In this document: piece by piece, positions 15,136 to 22,931 of the stretch | Numbering within the stretch: the first letter of the stretch is position 1 | Layout: each line of letters starts with the position of its first letter | DNA from: Deltaproteobacteria bacterium | Lineage (GTDB): Bacteria; Desulfobacterota; Syntrophia; Syntrophales; UBA5619 | NCBI GenBank assembly: GCA_026388345.1 | Contig: JAPLJY010000171.1 | Location: 1-28,485 of the forward strand | Length of the DNA stretch: 28,485 bases | Direction: 5' to 3' | Translations under genes and position numbers: made by a program | Notes under the pieces: generated by a model | What the model was told of the DNA's origin: nothing | Databases searched by the model: none | Seen by the model: only the letters and a program-made list of their open reading frames with translations

Positions 15136-16629
15136 ATGGACGTGATTCGGATCAATGAAAGGGACCTGGTAGTTGTTGCACCGACGGGGTTACACAAGGG
15201 ACAGTCAGTCAAGGTTGCCGGACGGGAGATATTGGTTCTTGACGACATCCCTCCGTGCCACAAAATGGCTGTTGAAAACATCGCAGCCGGAACCAGGGTG
15301 CTGAAATACGGTTGCCCCTTCGGTGTTGCGACAAAAGATATCCAACAGGGTCAATGGGTACACACGCATAATGTCCGCACCGAACTGGAAGGGATATTGT
15401 CGTACCAGTACGAGCCTAGACTGGAAGGAGCGAAGATAGGGGCGGAGGAAGAGAAGTATTTCCAAGGCTATTTGCGCAAAGACGAACAAGCAGGGATAAG
15501 AAACTACATCTTTGTCATCCCCACGGTCCAGTGTGCGAATGCTTCAGCGCAGAAGATTGCGGCCCAGGCCAACGCGCTTTTCCCTGTATCAGATCATTTC
15601 GATGGCTTCATCGTACTGCCTCATGCCTATGGTTGTTGCCAAACGGGGGATGATCTGCTGAACATGCAAAAAATTCTGGCCGGTCTGGCACGCAATCCAA
15701 ATGCCGGCGGGACTCTTTTCCTGAGCCTTGGTTGTGAAGTAAATGCTCCTTCGGTTTTCAAACCGATTCTCGGGGATGTGGATCCCGATGCAGTCAAGAT
15801 CCTCATCATGCAGGAGGTGGGAGACGAGATTGAAGAGGGGCTTAAGCGATGTAGTGAGATCTACGAATATGTGAACGCGTTCCGACGCACATCGGTTCCG
15901 TTTTCTAAACTGGTCGTAGGGGTCAACTGCGGTGGGTCTGACGGCTTGTCAGGGATTACTGCGAATCCTCTGGTGGGTGAGATGAGCAGTATGATCATCC
16001 GCCGGGGCGGCAGTGTGATCATGACAGAGGTTCCTGAGATGTTCGGGGCGGAACAGTTTCTGATGAACCGTGCCCAAGATGAAAAGATCTACAGCGCGAT
16101 CGTCGGGATGATAAACGACTACAAGGCATATTTTGAAAGCCACGGTGAATCGGCGATAGGCAACCTGACTCAGGGCAACCAAGCGGGAGGTCTGACGACG
16201 CTGGAAGAAAAATCGTTGGGATGTATACAAAAAGGTGGCACAGCCATCGTGACCGACGTGTTGCTTTCCGGTGAATGGTATCGCAAGCCCGGCTTGGTAT
16301 TGCTGAGCAGCGCGGGTAACGATTTCATCGGGGTCACGTCGCAGATCGTCGCAGGGTGCAATCTTATCGTATTTACCACAGGACGCGGTACGCCTGGTGG
16401 ATTTGCCGCTCCAACCTTCCGGATTTCTTCCAATACGGCACTCTATGAGCAGAAGAAGCATTGGATAGACTTTAACGCCGGTGTTCTGCTCGAGGGGAGC
16501 GGCATCAAGGAAACAGCAGTTTTTCTGTATGACAAGATCTTACAGACGGTTGACGGAGAATACCATGCCCGCAATGAAATCAACAAGTATTTTGAGATTG
16601 GAATCTTCAAACAGGGGATCACGATATAG
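15136..16629 (+). CDS. UxaA-family dehydratase (altronate/galactarate dehydratase-like)
   Basis: 497 residues. The N-terminal about 75 residues form a SAF-type domain ending in GVATKDIQQGQWVHTHNVRT, the usual UxaA linker motif. The rest is the D-galactarate/altronate dehydratase domain, with GIRNYIFVIPTVQCAN, HAYGCCQTGDD, LSLGCEVNAP, GVNCGGSDGLSG, a long C-terminal part with TEVPEMFGAEQ, and FTTGRGTPGGFAAPTFRISSN. Both halves in one chain match UxaA, which removes water from altronate to give 2-keto-3-deoxygluconate. This copy may use a different sugar or hydroxy acid. The start at ATG 15136 has AGAGGAG 8 bases upstream; the adjacent TTG at 15133 is less likely. A broken LarA-like gene follows closely, so both may belong to one pathway. 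Confidence 0.88.
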   Translation: MDVIRINERDLVVVAPTGLHKGQSVKVAGREILVLDDIPPCHKMAVENIAAGTRVLKYGCPFGVATKDIQQGQWVHTHNVRTELEGILSYQYEPRLEGAKIGAEEEKYFQGYLRKDEQAGIRNYIFVIPTVQCANASAQKIAAQANALFPVSDHFDGFIVLPHAYGCCQTGDDLLNMQKILAGLARNPNAGGTLFLSLGCEVNAPSVFKPILGDVDPDAVKILIMQEVGDEIEEGLKRCSEIYEYVNAFRRTSVPFSKLVVGVNCGGSDGLSGITANPLVGEMSSMIIRRGGSVIMTEVPEMFGAEQFLMNRAQDEKIYSAIVGMINDYKAYFESHGESAIGNLTQGNQAGGLTTLEEKSLGCIQKGGTAIVTDVLLSGEWYRKPGLVLLSSAGNDFIGVTSQIVAGCNLIVFTTGRGTPGGFAAPTFRISSNTALYEQKKHWIDFNAGVLLEGSGIKETAVFLYDKILQTVDGEYHARNEINKYFEIGIFKQGITI

Positions 16630-16669
16630 ACTTCCGATGTGACGCCATATGGACGAGGGTGAAAGGAAG

Positions 16670-18091
16670 ATGGAATCTTTGAATTTAACACGGTTTGCCG
16701 CCGTTGCGCTGCCGAGGTTCGTAAAGGTGAGGCAGCACTTTGAGAAAGAACAGATTGGCGATATTGCGAAAGAAGTCAGAACGCAGTTGGCACCTCACTT
16801 GACCAATCTCCAAGGGAAAAGGATCGCAATCGGGATCGGAAGTCGGGGAATTGCCAATATCAAGGAGATAGCCAAGACGCTCGTCGATGAATTGATTAGA
16901 GCGGGCGCCAAACCCTTCATCATTCCGACCATGGGCAGCCATGGAGGGGCAACGGCCTTCGGACAAGTGGAAGTTTTGGCATCTTATGGAATTACGCCGG
17001 AAAGTATGGGTGTGCCGATCGAAGCCTCTATGGAAGTGGCGAGTATTGGGGATCTTGAACCGGAGCTTCCCGTTTATGTCGCCCAGAGTGCGCTGCAAGC
17101 GGATGGTATCGTTGTAGTTGTCCGCGTGAAGGCTCATACCGCCTTCAGAGGCCCAATCGAGAGTGGCGTAGCGAAAATGCTGACGATTGGAATCGGCAAA
17201 CAAATTGGGGCTGATTTCATATTATGTCGCCCAGAGTGCGCTGCAAGCGGATGGTATCGTTGTAGTTGTTCGCGTGAAGCCTCATACCGCCTTCAGAGGC
17301 CCAATCGAGAGTGGCGTAGCGAAGATGCTGACGATTGGAATCGGCAAACAAATTGGGGCTGATTTCATACATCATCAGGGCTTTGGCCGTTTTGCAGAAC
17401 TGATTCCCAGGATGGCGCAGGCGGTTGTTGAAAAGACCAAGGTGCTGTTTGCCCTGGGGATTGTTGAAAATGCTTATGAACAAACCTACAAGATTGAGGG
17501 TTTTCCCGCGAAGACATTCTGGCGATGGAGAAGGAGATGGCCCTGCTCGAAGAGAGCAAAAGGATTATGGGACGGCTCCTGTTTCCCGAGTTTGATGTGT
17601 TGGTGATCGAAGAAATCGGAAAGGACATTAGTGGGGATGGCCAAGATCCTAATGTCACGGGCTTATATATAACCAGGTATTGTAATGATGGTCCGCGATT
17701 TCAAAAGAGCGTTATATTTGACTTGTCCGATGAAACCCATGGAAATGCCCATGGGATAGGGTGCGCCGACGTCATCACACGAAACTTATTTGACGATATA
17801 GATTTTATCAAGACGTATACCAACGCCTTCACCAGTACGGTGTTTTTACCGGTCAAGATTCCCATGGTTGCCGGCAACAAAGAGGATGCGCTGCGGATTG
17901 CTCTCAAAACCTGTAATGGTGTAGCCCCTGGGAAACAGCGGGTCGTATGGATTAAGAATACTGGTGCGTTGGAAGAAATCGTGATCAGCGAAGCCTTGCT
18001 GGAAGAGGCGAAGACCCATCCTCAAATCGAAATTTTGACTCAAGTCGGCGATATCGCGTTTCAGCAAGGAGAACCCATATTCCCGTGGTAA
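16670..18091 (+). pseudogene. LarA-like (DUF2088, nickel-dependent racemase family) gene, broken by a duplication and a deletion
   Basis: Three overlapping frames form one protein. The first, from ATG 16670, reads normally through MGSHGGAT and RVKAHTAFRGPIESGVAKML to about 17221, then shifts and stops at 17362. A second frame repeats RVKPHTAFRGPIESGVAKML and runs through LGIVENAYEQTYKIEGFPA to about 17510. The third runs from about 17511 (ending GFPAEDILAMEKEM if one G is restored) to the stop at 18091. Removing one copy of the 148-bp duplication and adding one base gives exactly 425 codons, a normal LarA-family length. The two lesions cancel in frame, but the shifted stretch contains a stop, so no full product is made. 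It probably acted with the upstream dehydratase-like gene on a hydroxy acid. A sequencing or assembly fault is possible. Confidence 0.82.
17074..17369 (+). repeat. exact-length 148-bp tandem direct duplication inside the LarA-like gene
   Basis: Copy 1 is 17074-17221 and copy 2 is 17222-17369, with no spacer. They differ at three places: C17122/T17270, G17132/C17280 and A17176/G17324. The second changes VKAHT to VKPHT, the latter being the usual family form. The length is not a multiple of three, so the duplication shifts the frame by +1. Confidence 0.93.
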
Positions 18092-18216
18092 AAAAGGTTG
18101 GTGAAGTTTTGTATGATGATCAAATGATTATTGTAAATATATGAGTGAAAAACAGCGATGTCCGGTTAAGTAATTGCATAAGGAGCTGACCTGCCCCCCT
18201 TGGCAGAACTCTAACT

Positions 18217-18447
18217 CTAAATGTGGTACATCTTCCGGGGGCTGGTCAAAGACTCGTCGCCGTAGATGAAACAGAGCCAACGCAACAATTTTTTCATCGA
18301 TTTGAAAGTCTCCTGTTCCGCGACGGTATGCCGGAACGTCGGGTCCTGCCGTATAGAGGAACGGCCTCGTTCGACCCGTCGGGAATTCAGGAGTTCATGC
18401 CACTTCCGGAGGGCAATGTCAAGGAAATATTCTAAAATAATGAAGTA
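18217..18447 (-). pseudogene. unrecognised coding remnant
   Basis: The minus strand is open for 76 codons from an upstream TAA (18448-18450) to a TAG at 18217-18219. Codon use is like the neighbours, with mostly G or C in third position. It includes FLDIALRKWHELLNSRRVER, TVAEQETFKSMKKLLRWLC and a final PRKMYHI. No ATG or ribosome site lies at its start; the only ATG would leave 26 codons. I do not recognise the family. It could be the tail of a lost gene lying downstream of the HD-GYP gene. The remaining gap on both sides (18092-18216 and 18448-18512) shows no gene, only a run of C residues near 18193-18199. Confidence 0.3.
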
Positions 18448-18512
18448 TTATAAATCGTTACATAATAATTCGCTTTCGGGATGGCATCAACATCAGATAA
18501 CCTATATTCATT

Positions 18513-19514
18513 TTATGCGGGTGCTTTGAACATCAAGACGAATGTCTGAAAAAGGTCTTTTTGAAAATGGTGGATCATTTCGTCCTGCATGATTTTCAAA
18601 GCTGCGAATGGCGGCATCTTCTTCCGGTACGGGCGGTCCGAGGTCAGGGCGTCATAAACATCGGCAATCGAACAGAGCCGGCCGTAGAGATGAATATCCC
18701 CTCCGCGCAGCCCCTTGGGATAGCCGGAGCCGTCGATCCTCTCATGATGCTGGAGGACTATGGTTTTCGCTTCTTCCGTGAGCTGTCTCGTTTCATGGAG
18801 CAGCTTGTACCCCAGCGATGGGTGACGCTTCATCTCCTGCATCTCCTCGAAGGTCAGTTTCCCGGGTTTCGTGATAATCGACGGATCAATCCCGACTTTG
18901 CCGACGTCATGCAGAAAAAAACCCACCCCCAACGCCCGCATGTCATGATTGGTTGAATCTTTAAACAGGGATTTGGCAATGGCGATGCCCAGAACGCCCA
19001 CGCCGACCGAATGGGTGTAGGTGTAAAAATCATGGGAAGTGATATCGAGGAGATAGTGCAGTGTGTCATCGTCAGTCAGGATCAGGCTGACCAACTCGGA
19101 GATGCCTTTTTGGGCCTCTTTCATGTTTTGCGTGTTAGGATTTTCCAGCAGACTTTTCATCATGGCAATAGAGTGCTGGCGGACGAGCCGTGATTTTTTC
19201 CGGGGCGGCAGCGACTCGTCATGGATGGTGGCGATAAGGTCATCCGTGACGACCTTCTGCTCAGGTTTCTGTTGTTCCGACGCAGATGGTGCCTGTGGTT
19301 CTCCCGCGGAGGCTATTTCAACCGGACGGCTTTTGGAAAGATCGATCTGGATGCCCTTGATTCCGAGTTCTCTGATTTTACTAATTTCCGCCTCGGATTG
19401 GATGAGGAAATGGCTTTTCAAAAAGGGATGCTCGTGCCAAGCCAGAGGCAGGATCACATACATGCCGATTTTCAATTCAGCCGGCGTCACAGATCGGAGA
19501 TCAGGTTTTTTCAT
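18513..19514 (-). CDS. HD-GYP domain cyclic-di-GMP phosphodiesterase with N-terminal DUF3391
   Basis: 333 residues. The N-terminal 60 residues (PAELKIGMYVILPLAWHEHP, then ELGIKGIQID) match the DUF3391 domain often found before HD-GYP. An Ala/Pro/Gln-rich linker is at about 65-90. The HD-GYP domain covers about 150-330. It has H161 and H168, HDVGK at 202-206, HHERIDGSGYP at 256-266 (containing the GYP motif) and ADVYDALTSDRPYRK at 285-298. All expected metal and substrate residues appear present, so it should hydrolyse cyclic-di-GMP, affecting motility or biofilm state. No receiver domain, signal peptide or membrane segment is seen, so it is cytoplasmic. It stands alone, and its ribosome site is weak. 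Confidence 0.92.
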   Translation of the reverse strand: MKKPDLRSVTPAELKIGMYVILPLAWHEHPFLKSHFLIQSEAEISKIRELGIKGIQIDLSKSRPVEIASAGEPQAPSASEQQKPEQKVVTDDLIATIHDESLPPRKKSRLVRQHSIAMMKSLLENPNTQNMKEAQKGISELVSLILTDDDTLHYLLDITSHDFYTYTHSVGVGVLGIAIAKSLFKDSTNHDMRALGVGFFLHDVGKVGIDPSIITKPGKLTFEEMQEMKRHPSLGYKLLHETRQLTEEAKTIVLQHHERIDGSGYPKGLRGGDIHLYGRLCSIADVYDALTSDRPYRKKMPPFAALKIMQDEMIHHFQKDLFQTFVLMFKAPA

Positions 19515-19523
19515 AAGTTATCT

Positions 19524-19548
19524 TCACCCTTCGACAAACTCAGGGTGA
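19524..19548. repeat. short palindromic intergenic repeat (REP-like)
   Basis: TCACCCT at 19524-19530 and AGGGTGA at 19542-19548 flank TCGACAAACTC. The whole motif has the same look as dispersed palindromes around the core CTTCGACAAGCTCAGGGTGA that I know from many bacterial intergenic regions. It lies just upstream of the HD-GYP start, in its untranslated leader. The rest of the 19515-19731 gap shows no gene. Confidence 0.5.
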
Positions 19549-19634
19549 CAGCTTCGACTTTTTACGAGAGCGTCATTTCTGACCGATGGAAAAACCAGGC
19601 GGGGGTGGGAAAGTTACGATAACGCCCTGGCGGG

Positions 19635-19662
19635 ATGATAACATATATTCATATAAACACAA
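19635..19662 (-). promoter_or_regulatory. possible promoter of the HD-GYP gene
   Basis: On the minus strand TTGTGT (19657-19662) is followed after 16 bases by TATCAT (19635-19640). The -10 matches the sigma-70 consensus at five of six positions, the -35 only at three. The surrounding stretch is AT-rich compared with its neighbourhood. Confidence 0.3.
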
Positions 19663-19731
19663 GCAGACAGACCTCTCCTTCATGACCCTTTTTCACGATG
19701 TGTTGCGGTTGAATCCGTCCGGCGCCGCTTT

Positions 19732-20592
19732 TCAGTTCGACTGGAGGATCTTGAGGATTTCCGGACCGAAGCGATGTGAGCCCTCGGCGGAGAGGGGACC
19801 GGGTCCGGCCAGGGTCGTAAGGGATGCGGCGTCCAGACGCGCAAGGGCGACGAGCTGCGGATCGGGCAGGAGCATGAAGCAGGCGCGGTTGATCTCCTCT
19901 GCCTTCTCGAAACGCCAGCGGTAGAGCAAGCGGAGCCGCTCCTTCTGTCCGGAGGTCAGTTGCGCGTATCCGGCGATGTTCCGGTGCGCCGACCGGTCGA
20001 GGACCCTCGGCCGCCAGACCACCGCGGTCATCCCGACGAAGAGGCGCTTCGCCTCCTTTTCCAGTCCCTTTTCATGCAGTTCCGTATCCAGCTTCCGGTA
20101 GAGACCGGGCAGGTGAGCCGTGTCGAGGGCGGCGTAGTCCAACTGTTCCTCGGAGAGGGGGCGGATATCCCACCGGGAGCGCTGCATCTTCTTTTCCAGC
20201 GTGACGCCGAGGTGGGTCGAAAGAAGTGTGGAGAGGGCGAGCTGCCGGAAGCCCAGGAGGGATGCGGCGCGGTGGGTGTCGAAGATGTTCCGGAAGGCGA
20301 AGGCGTAGTCCCGCTTCAGGATTCGGATGTCGTTGTCGCCGGCGTGGAAGATCTTGAGGATGTCCGGATCGATCAGCACGTCGCCGAGAAAGGAGAGATC
20401 AAGGCCCTCCGCCAGCGGATCGATCAGCCAGGTCCGCTCCCCGGCCTGGATCTGAAGGAGGCAGAGCTTTTCCCGGAAGTAGCGGAAGGAATCGTATTCC
20501 GTATCGAGGGCGATGACCGGGGCGGAGCGGATCGACTTTTCGGCCTTCGCAAGCTTTGCAGGCGTGTTGACGAACGTCCAGGTTTTTTTCAT
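19732..20592 (-). CDS. rnd: ribonuclease D
   Basis: 286 residues. The N-terminal half is a DEDDy 3'-5' exonuclease: Asp30 and Glu32 in ALDTEYDSF, HAGDNDIRILKRD with Asp86/Asp88, FDTHRAASLLG, and Tyr153-x3-Asp157 in LDYAALDTAHL. The C-terminal half (about 205-286) resembles an HRDC domain (QLTSGQKERLRLLYRWRFEKA, then LVALARLDAASLTTL). It trims 3' ends of tRNA and other structured RNAs in the cytoplasm. It is shorter than E. coli RNase D (375 residues), which has two HRDC domains, so this is likely a one-HRDC form. It starts 51 bases after bioN on the same strand and may be read from the same transcript. Confidence 0.92.
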   Translation of the reverse strand: MKKTWTFVNTPAKLAKAEKSIRSAPVIALDTEYDSFRYFREKLCLLQIQAGERTWLIDPLAEGLDLSFLGDVLIDPDILKIFHAGDNDIRILKRDYAFAFRNIFDTHRAASLLGFRQLALSTLLSTHLGVTLEKKMQRSRWDIRPLSEEQLDYAALDTAHLPGLYRKLDTELHEKGLEKEAKRLFVGMTAVVWRPRVLDRSAHRNIAGYAQLTSGQKERLRLLYRWRFEKAEEINRACFMLLPDPQLVALARLDAASLTTLAGPGPLSAEGSHRFGPEILKILQSN

Positions 20593-20643
20593 GACACCCC
20601 TAATTCTTTCGCTCCGGTTTAAGCGAGGCCCTTATCAGACTTT

Positions 20644-21438
20644 TCAACGGATCGCCATCCTTAATGCAAAATTCGCGAGAAAAAATGCGGCCATGACGGC
20701 GAAGGCGCCCAGATCGCGTCGGGAAAGCGCCAGTTCGCGGAGCGTGGTCCGTGGACCGCGCCGGTAACCCCGCGCCTCCATGGCGCCGGCGAGCTCGTCG
20801 GCGCGGCGGAAGGAGGAGAGGAGCAGGGGGACGGCGAGCGCCGCGACGGCGCGGGTCCGAAGGGCAAGGCTTCCCGTCGTGAAATCCGCTCCCCGCGCCA
20901 TCTGCGCCATCCGGAGCCGGTCGTACTCCTCCAAGAGCATCGGCATGAAACGGAGCGCCATGGCGATCATCACGGCGAGGTCCTGCGACGGGATTCCTAT
21001 CCGTGAAAGCGGCCGGAGGAGCCGCTCGATCCCCCCGACGAGGTCGGAGGGGGGCGTCGACCGCGTGAGGACGGCGGCGCCGAGCACAAGACCGGCGAAC
21101 TGCCAGGTGACGTAAACCCCCCGGACGAGACCCTCCTGCGTGATCCGGACCGGCAGGGGGGTGAGCGACAGGATCGGCCGCCCCTCGGTAAAGAGGAGAT
21201 GGACGAGGAAGATCATCGCCATGAAAACAGCCACAGGCCGGAGCGCCCCTAGGGTCTGGACGGGCGTCATGCGGGTCGCGCGGATGACCGCGATGAGAAA
21301 GGCGCTGATCAGAATGATCTCCACCCAAGTCGCCGCGAAGATGAGGATGCTGAGCGCGACGACGGAAAGGATCTTCACCCGCGGGTCGAGGCGGTGAACG
21401 ACCGTGTCGCCCGGGAGGTACTGCCCCAGACGGATCAT
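20644..21438 (-). CDS. bioN: energy-coupling factor transporter transmembrane protein (BioN/EcfT)
   Basis: 264 residues with about five to six membrane segments. The opening GQYLPGDTVVHRLDPRVKIL and the two Ala-Arg-Gly motifs (QMARGADF and AMEARGYRRG) are diagnostic of EcfT, where they couple ATPase movement to the substrate-binding subunit. The start at 21438 overlaps the bioM stop by 4 bases (ATGA), so translation is coupled. With BioY and one ATPase it makes a dedicated BioMNY-type biotin importer. A group II ECF arrangement serving several S-components is less likely because bioY is in the same operon. Confidence 0.9.
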   Translation of the reverse strand: MIRLGQYLPGDTVVHRLDPRVKILSVVALSILIFAATWVEIILISAFLIAVIRATRMTPVQTLGALRPVAVFMAMIFLVHLLFTEGRPILSLTPLPVRITQEGLVRGVYVTWQFAGLVLGAAVLTRSTPPSDLVGGIERLLRPLSRIGIPSQDLAVMIAMALRFMPMLLEEYDRLRMAQMARGADFTTGSLALRTRAVAALAVPLLLSSFRRADELAGAMEARGYRRGPRTTLRELALSRRDLGAFAVMAAFFLANFALRMAIR

Positions 21439-22169
21439 GACCCGCCCTCTTGCGGAAGGCCATCGAGACCGACGGCAACCAGCAGATCCTCTTTTTCAAA
21501 CACCTCCTCCGGCGTTCCGGTCAGGAGAACCTGCCCCCGGTCCATCACCACGACCCGGTCCGCTCCTGCTACGTCCCGCATGTCGTGGGCGATGTGGATG
21601 ATCGCCATCCCCTCCCGGTTCAGCTTCCGGATGATTTCCAGGACGCGTTGTTTCCCGGCCGGGTCGAGATAGGCTGTCGGCTCGTCGAAGGCGATGTAGC
21701 GGGGGTTCATGGCGACCACGCCGGCTATGGAGAGGAGGCGCTTCTCCCCGCCCGAGAGGGTTTGGGGGGCGCGTTTCTCGAAACCCGTCATCCCGACCAT
21801 CGCCAGAGATTCATCGACGCGGCGCCGGATCTCCGCGGAGGGAAGGGTGAGGTTTCCCGGCCCGAAGGCGACGTCCTCCTCCACCGTCATCCCGACGATC
21901 TGACTGTCCGGGTTCTGGAAGACCATCCCGACCCGTCGGCGGATCTCCCGGACGGAGGCGGTATCGGTCGTCATCATCCCATCCACGCAGACCGTGCCGG
22001 CCCGGGGGAACAGGAGGGCATTCAGGTGTTTGATGAGCGTGGTCTTGCCGCAGCCGTTCGGACCGATCAGCGCCGTATGCGCGCCCTCTTCGATATCGAG
22101 ACTGATTCCCTGGAGGCAGTCGGGCTCCCCGGCGTCGTAACGGTAGATCAGATTTTCGACACGGATCAT
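21435..22169 (-). CDS. bioM: energy-coupling factor transporter ATP-binding protein (BioM/EcfA)
   Basis: 244 residues from the ATG at 22169, set by the 4-base overlap with bioY. Walker A GPNGCGKTT is at 36-44. Other motifs are the Q-loop MVFQNPDSQIVGMTVEED, signature LSGGEKRLLSIAGVVA, Walker B YIAFDEPTAYLDP and switch His in IIHIAHDMRDV. FQNPDSQIVG is typical of ECF-type ATPases. A longer upstream frame (to 22370) is Pro/Arg-rich and lies inside bioY, so I rejected it. Only one ATPase gene is present, as in bioMNY operons, so the active unit may be a homodimer, unless a second ATPase is encoded elsewhere. Confidence 0.93.
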   Translation of the reverse strand: MIRVENLIYRYDAGEPDCLQGISLDIEEGAHTALIGPNGCGKTTLIKHLNALLFPRAGTVCVDGMMTTDTASVREIRRRVGMVFQNPDSQIVGMTVEEDVAFGPGNLTLPSAEIRRRVDESLAMVGMTGFEKRAPQTLSGGEKRLLSIAGVVAMNPRYIAFDEPTAYLDPAGKQRVLEIIRKLNREGMAIIHIAHDMRDVAGADRVVVMDRGQVLLTGTPEEVFEKEDLLVAVGLDGLPQEGGS

Positions 22170-22711
22170 AGGAGCTTCCCGCCGAGACGGTCCCGGAGCT
22201 TGAGTGCGATCCAGGCCGTGAGGGCGATCTTGATTACGTCGCCCGGGAGGAAGGGGAGGACGCCGACGGCCAGCGCCTTCACCGGAGTCAGACGGGCGAC
22301 GAGGGCAAGCTGGAGGACGCCCAGGGCGTAGAGGACCGCCGTCCCCGCGACGAGCGAGAGGCAGAGCCACGCAAAGCCGGGACGCGCCTTCAGGGCGGCG
22401 AGTTTGCCGATGACGAAGGCGGCGGCGATAAATCCGATCAGGTAGCCGCCCGTCGGTCCGAAGAGGACCCCGAGGCCCGCCTTGCCGCCGGCAAAGACCG
22501 GAAGGCCGATGATGCCGAGGAGAAGGTAGACCACCTGGCTGAGCGCCCCGAGACGGCCTCCCAGGAGCGTCCCGGCCAGACCGAGAAAGAGGGTCTGGAG
22601 GGTGATCGGCACCGGCGGGAGCGGGATGATGATATAGGCCCCCACGGCGGTGAGCGCCCCGAAGAGGGAGGCATAGACCATGGCGCGGAGGGATATTTGT
22701 TCTGTGTTCAT
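22166..22711 (-). CDS. bioY: biotin ECF transporter substrate-binding protein BioY
   Basis: 181 residues, six hydrophobic helices. The BioY pattern is clear: PLPPVPITLQTLFLGLAGTL, LGGRLGALSQVVYLLLGIIG, LPVFAGGKAG and FGPTGGYLIGFIAAAFVIGK. BioY binds biotin in the membrane and associates with the BioMN module. It is first in the transcribed order bioY-bioM-bioN. The ribosome site before the ATG at 22711 is weak, and an internal ATG at 22681 is possible. I saw no BirA-type operator (TTGTAAACC half-sites) upstream, so biotin control of this operon is not evident. Confidence 0.93.
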   Translation of the reverse strand: MNTEQISLRAMVYASLFGALTAVGAYIIIPLPPVPITLQTLFLGLAGTLLGGRLGALSQVVYLLLGIIGLPVFAGGKAGLGVLFGPTGGYLIGFIAAAFVIGKLAALKARPGFAWLCLSLVAGTAVLYALGVLQLALVARLTPVKALAVGVLPFLPGDVIKIALTAWIALKLRDRLGGKLL

Positions 22712-22812
22712 TGGTTTTCGCTATGCCTTTCCACTGCGGGCGAAGACTTCATCCGGACGCGGAATCTCGCCGGCCCGCCCTGTTCATGTTGACCGGGAGC
22801 GCAACCCGCAAG

Positions 22813-22901
22813 CCCCGCCTTGTAGGCGGGGATAAGGGGCGCAATTAAAAAAAGACAGCTTCCTTGCCGGGAAGTTCCCCGCCCTGTGGGCGGGGAACTT
22901 C
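22813..22901. repeat. pair of G/C-rich perfect hairpins downstream of the hypothetical gene
   Basis: The first is CCCCGCCT/AGGCGGGG at 22813-22820 and 22824-22831. The second is a 14-bp perfect stem at 22871-22884 and 22888-22901. Both have a 3-base TGT loop and a CCCCGCC core. A run of seven T on the minus strand (22848-22854 region) lies past the second hairpin, so transcription from 22932 could end here. The hairpins also recall subterminal structures of IS200/IS605-type elements, but no transposase or tnpB is present. The rest of the 22712-22931 gap shows nothing. Confidence 0.5.
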
Positions 22902-22931
22902 AATCGAACATACTTCGATCCGGCTGGGTTA

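Noticed and set aside
17187..17606. Programmed frameshifting to make a full LarA-like product
   Set aside because: The cause is a visible 148-bp duplication plus a missing base. No slippery heptamer is evident at either point, and a frameshift could not skip the repeated segment.
18223..18529. Two short plus-strand frames between the LarA-like pseudogene and the HD-GYP gene
   Set aside because: Neither has a ribosome site or family feature, and the minus strand of the same stretch has more gene-like codon use.
20600..21499. 299-codon frame alternative to bioN on the same strand
   Set aside because: It is rich in Arg, Pro and His with no membrane helices; the bioN frame has both Ala-Arg-Gly motifs and couples to bioM by ATGA.
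22712..22790. BirA operator or biotin-responsive control upstream of bioY
   Set aside because: No TTGTAAACC-like inverted half-sites were found in the upstream gap.
22813..22901. CRISPR array
   Set aside because: Only two hairpins of different length, with no regular spacing, no spacers and no cas genes.
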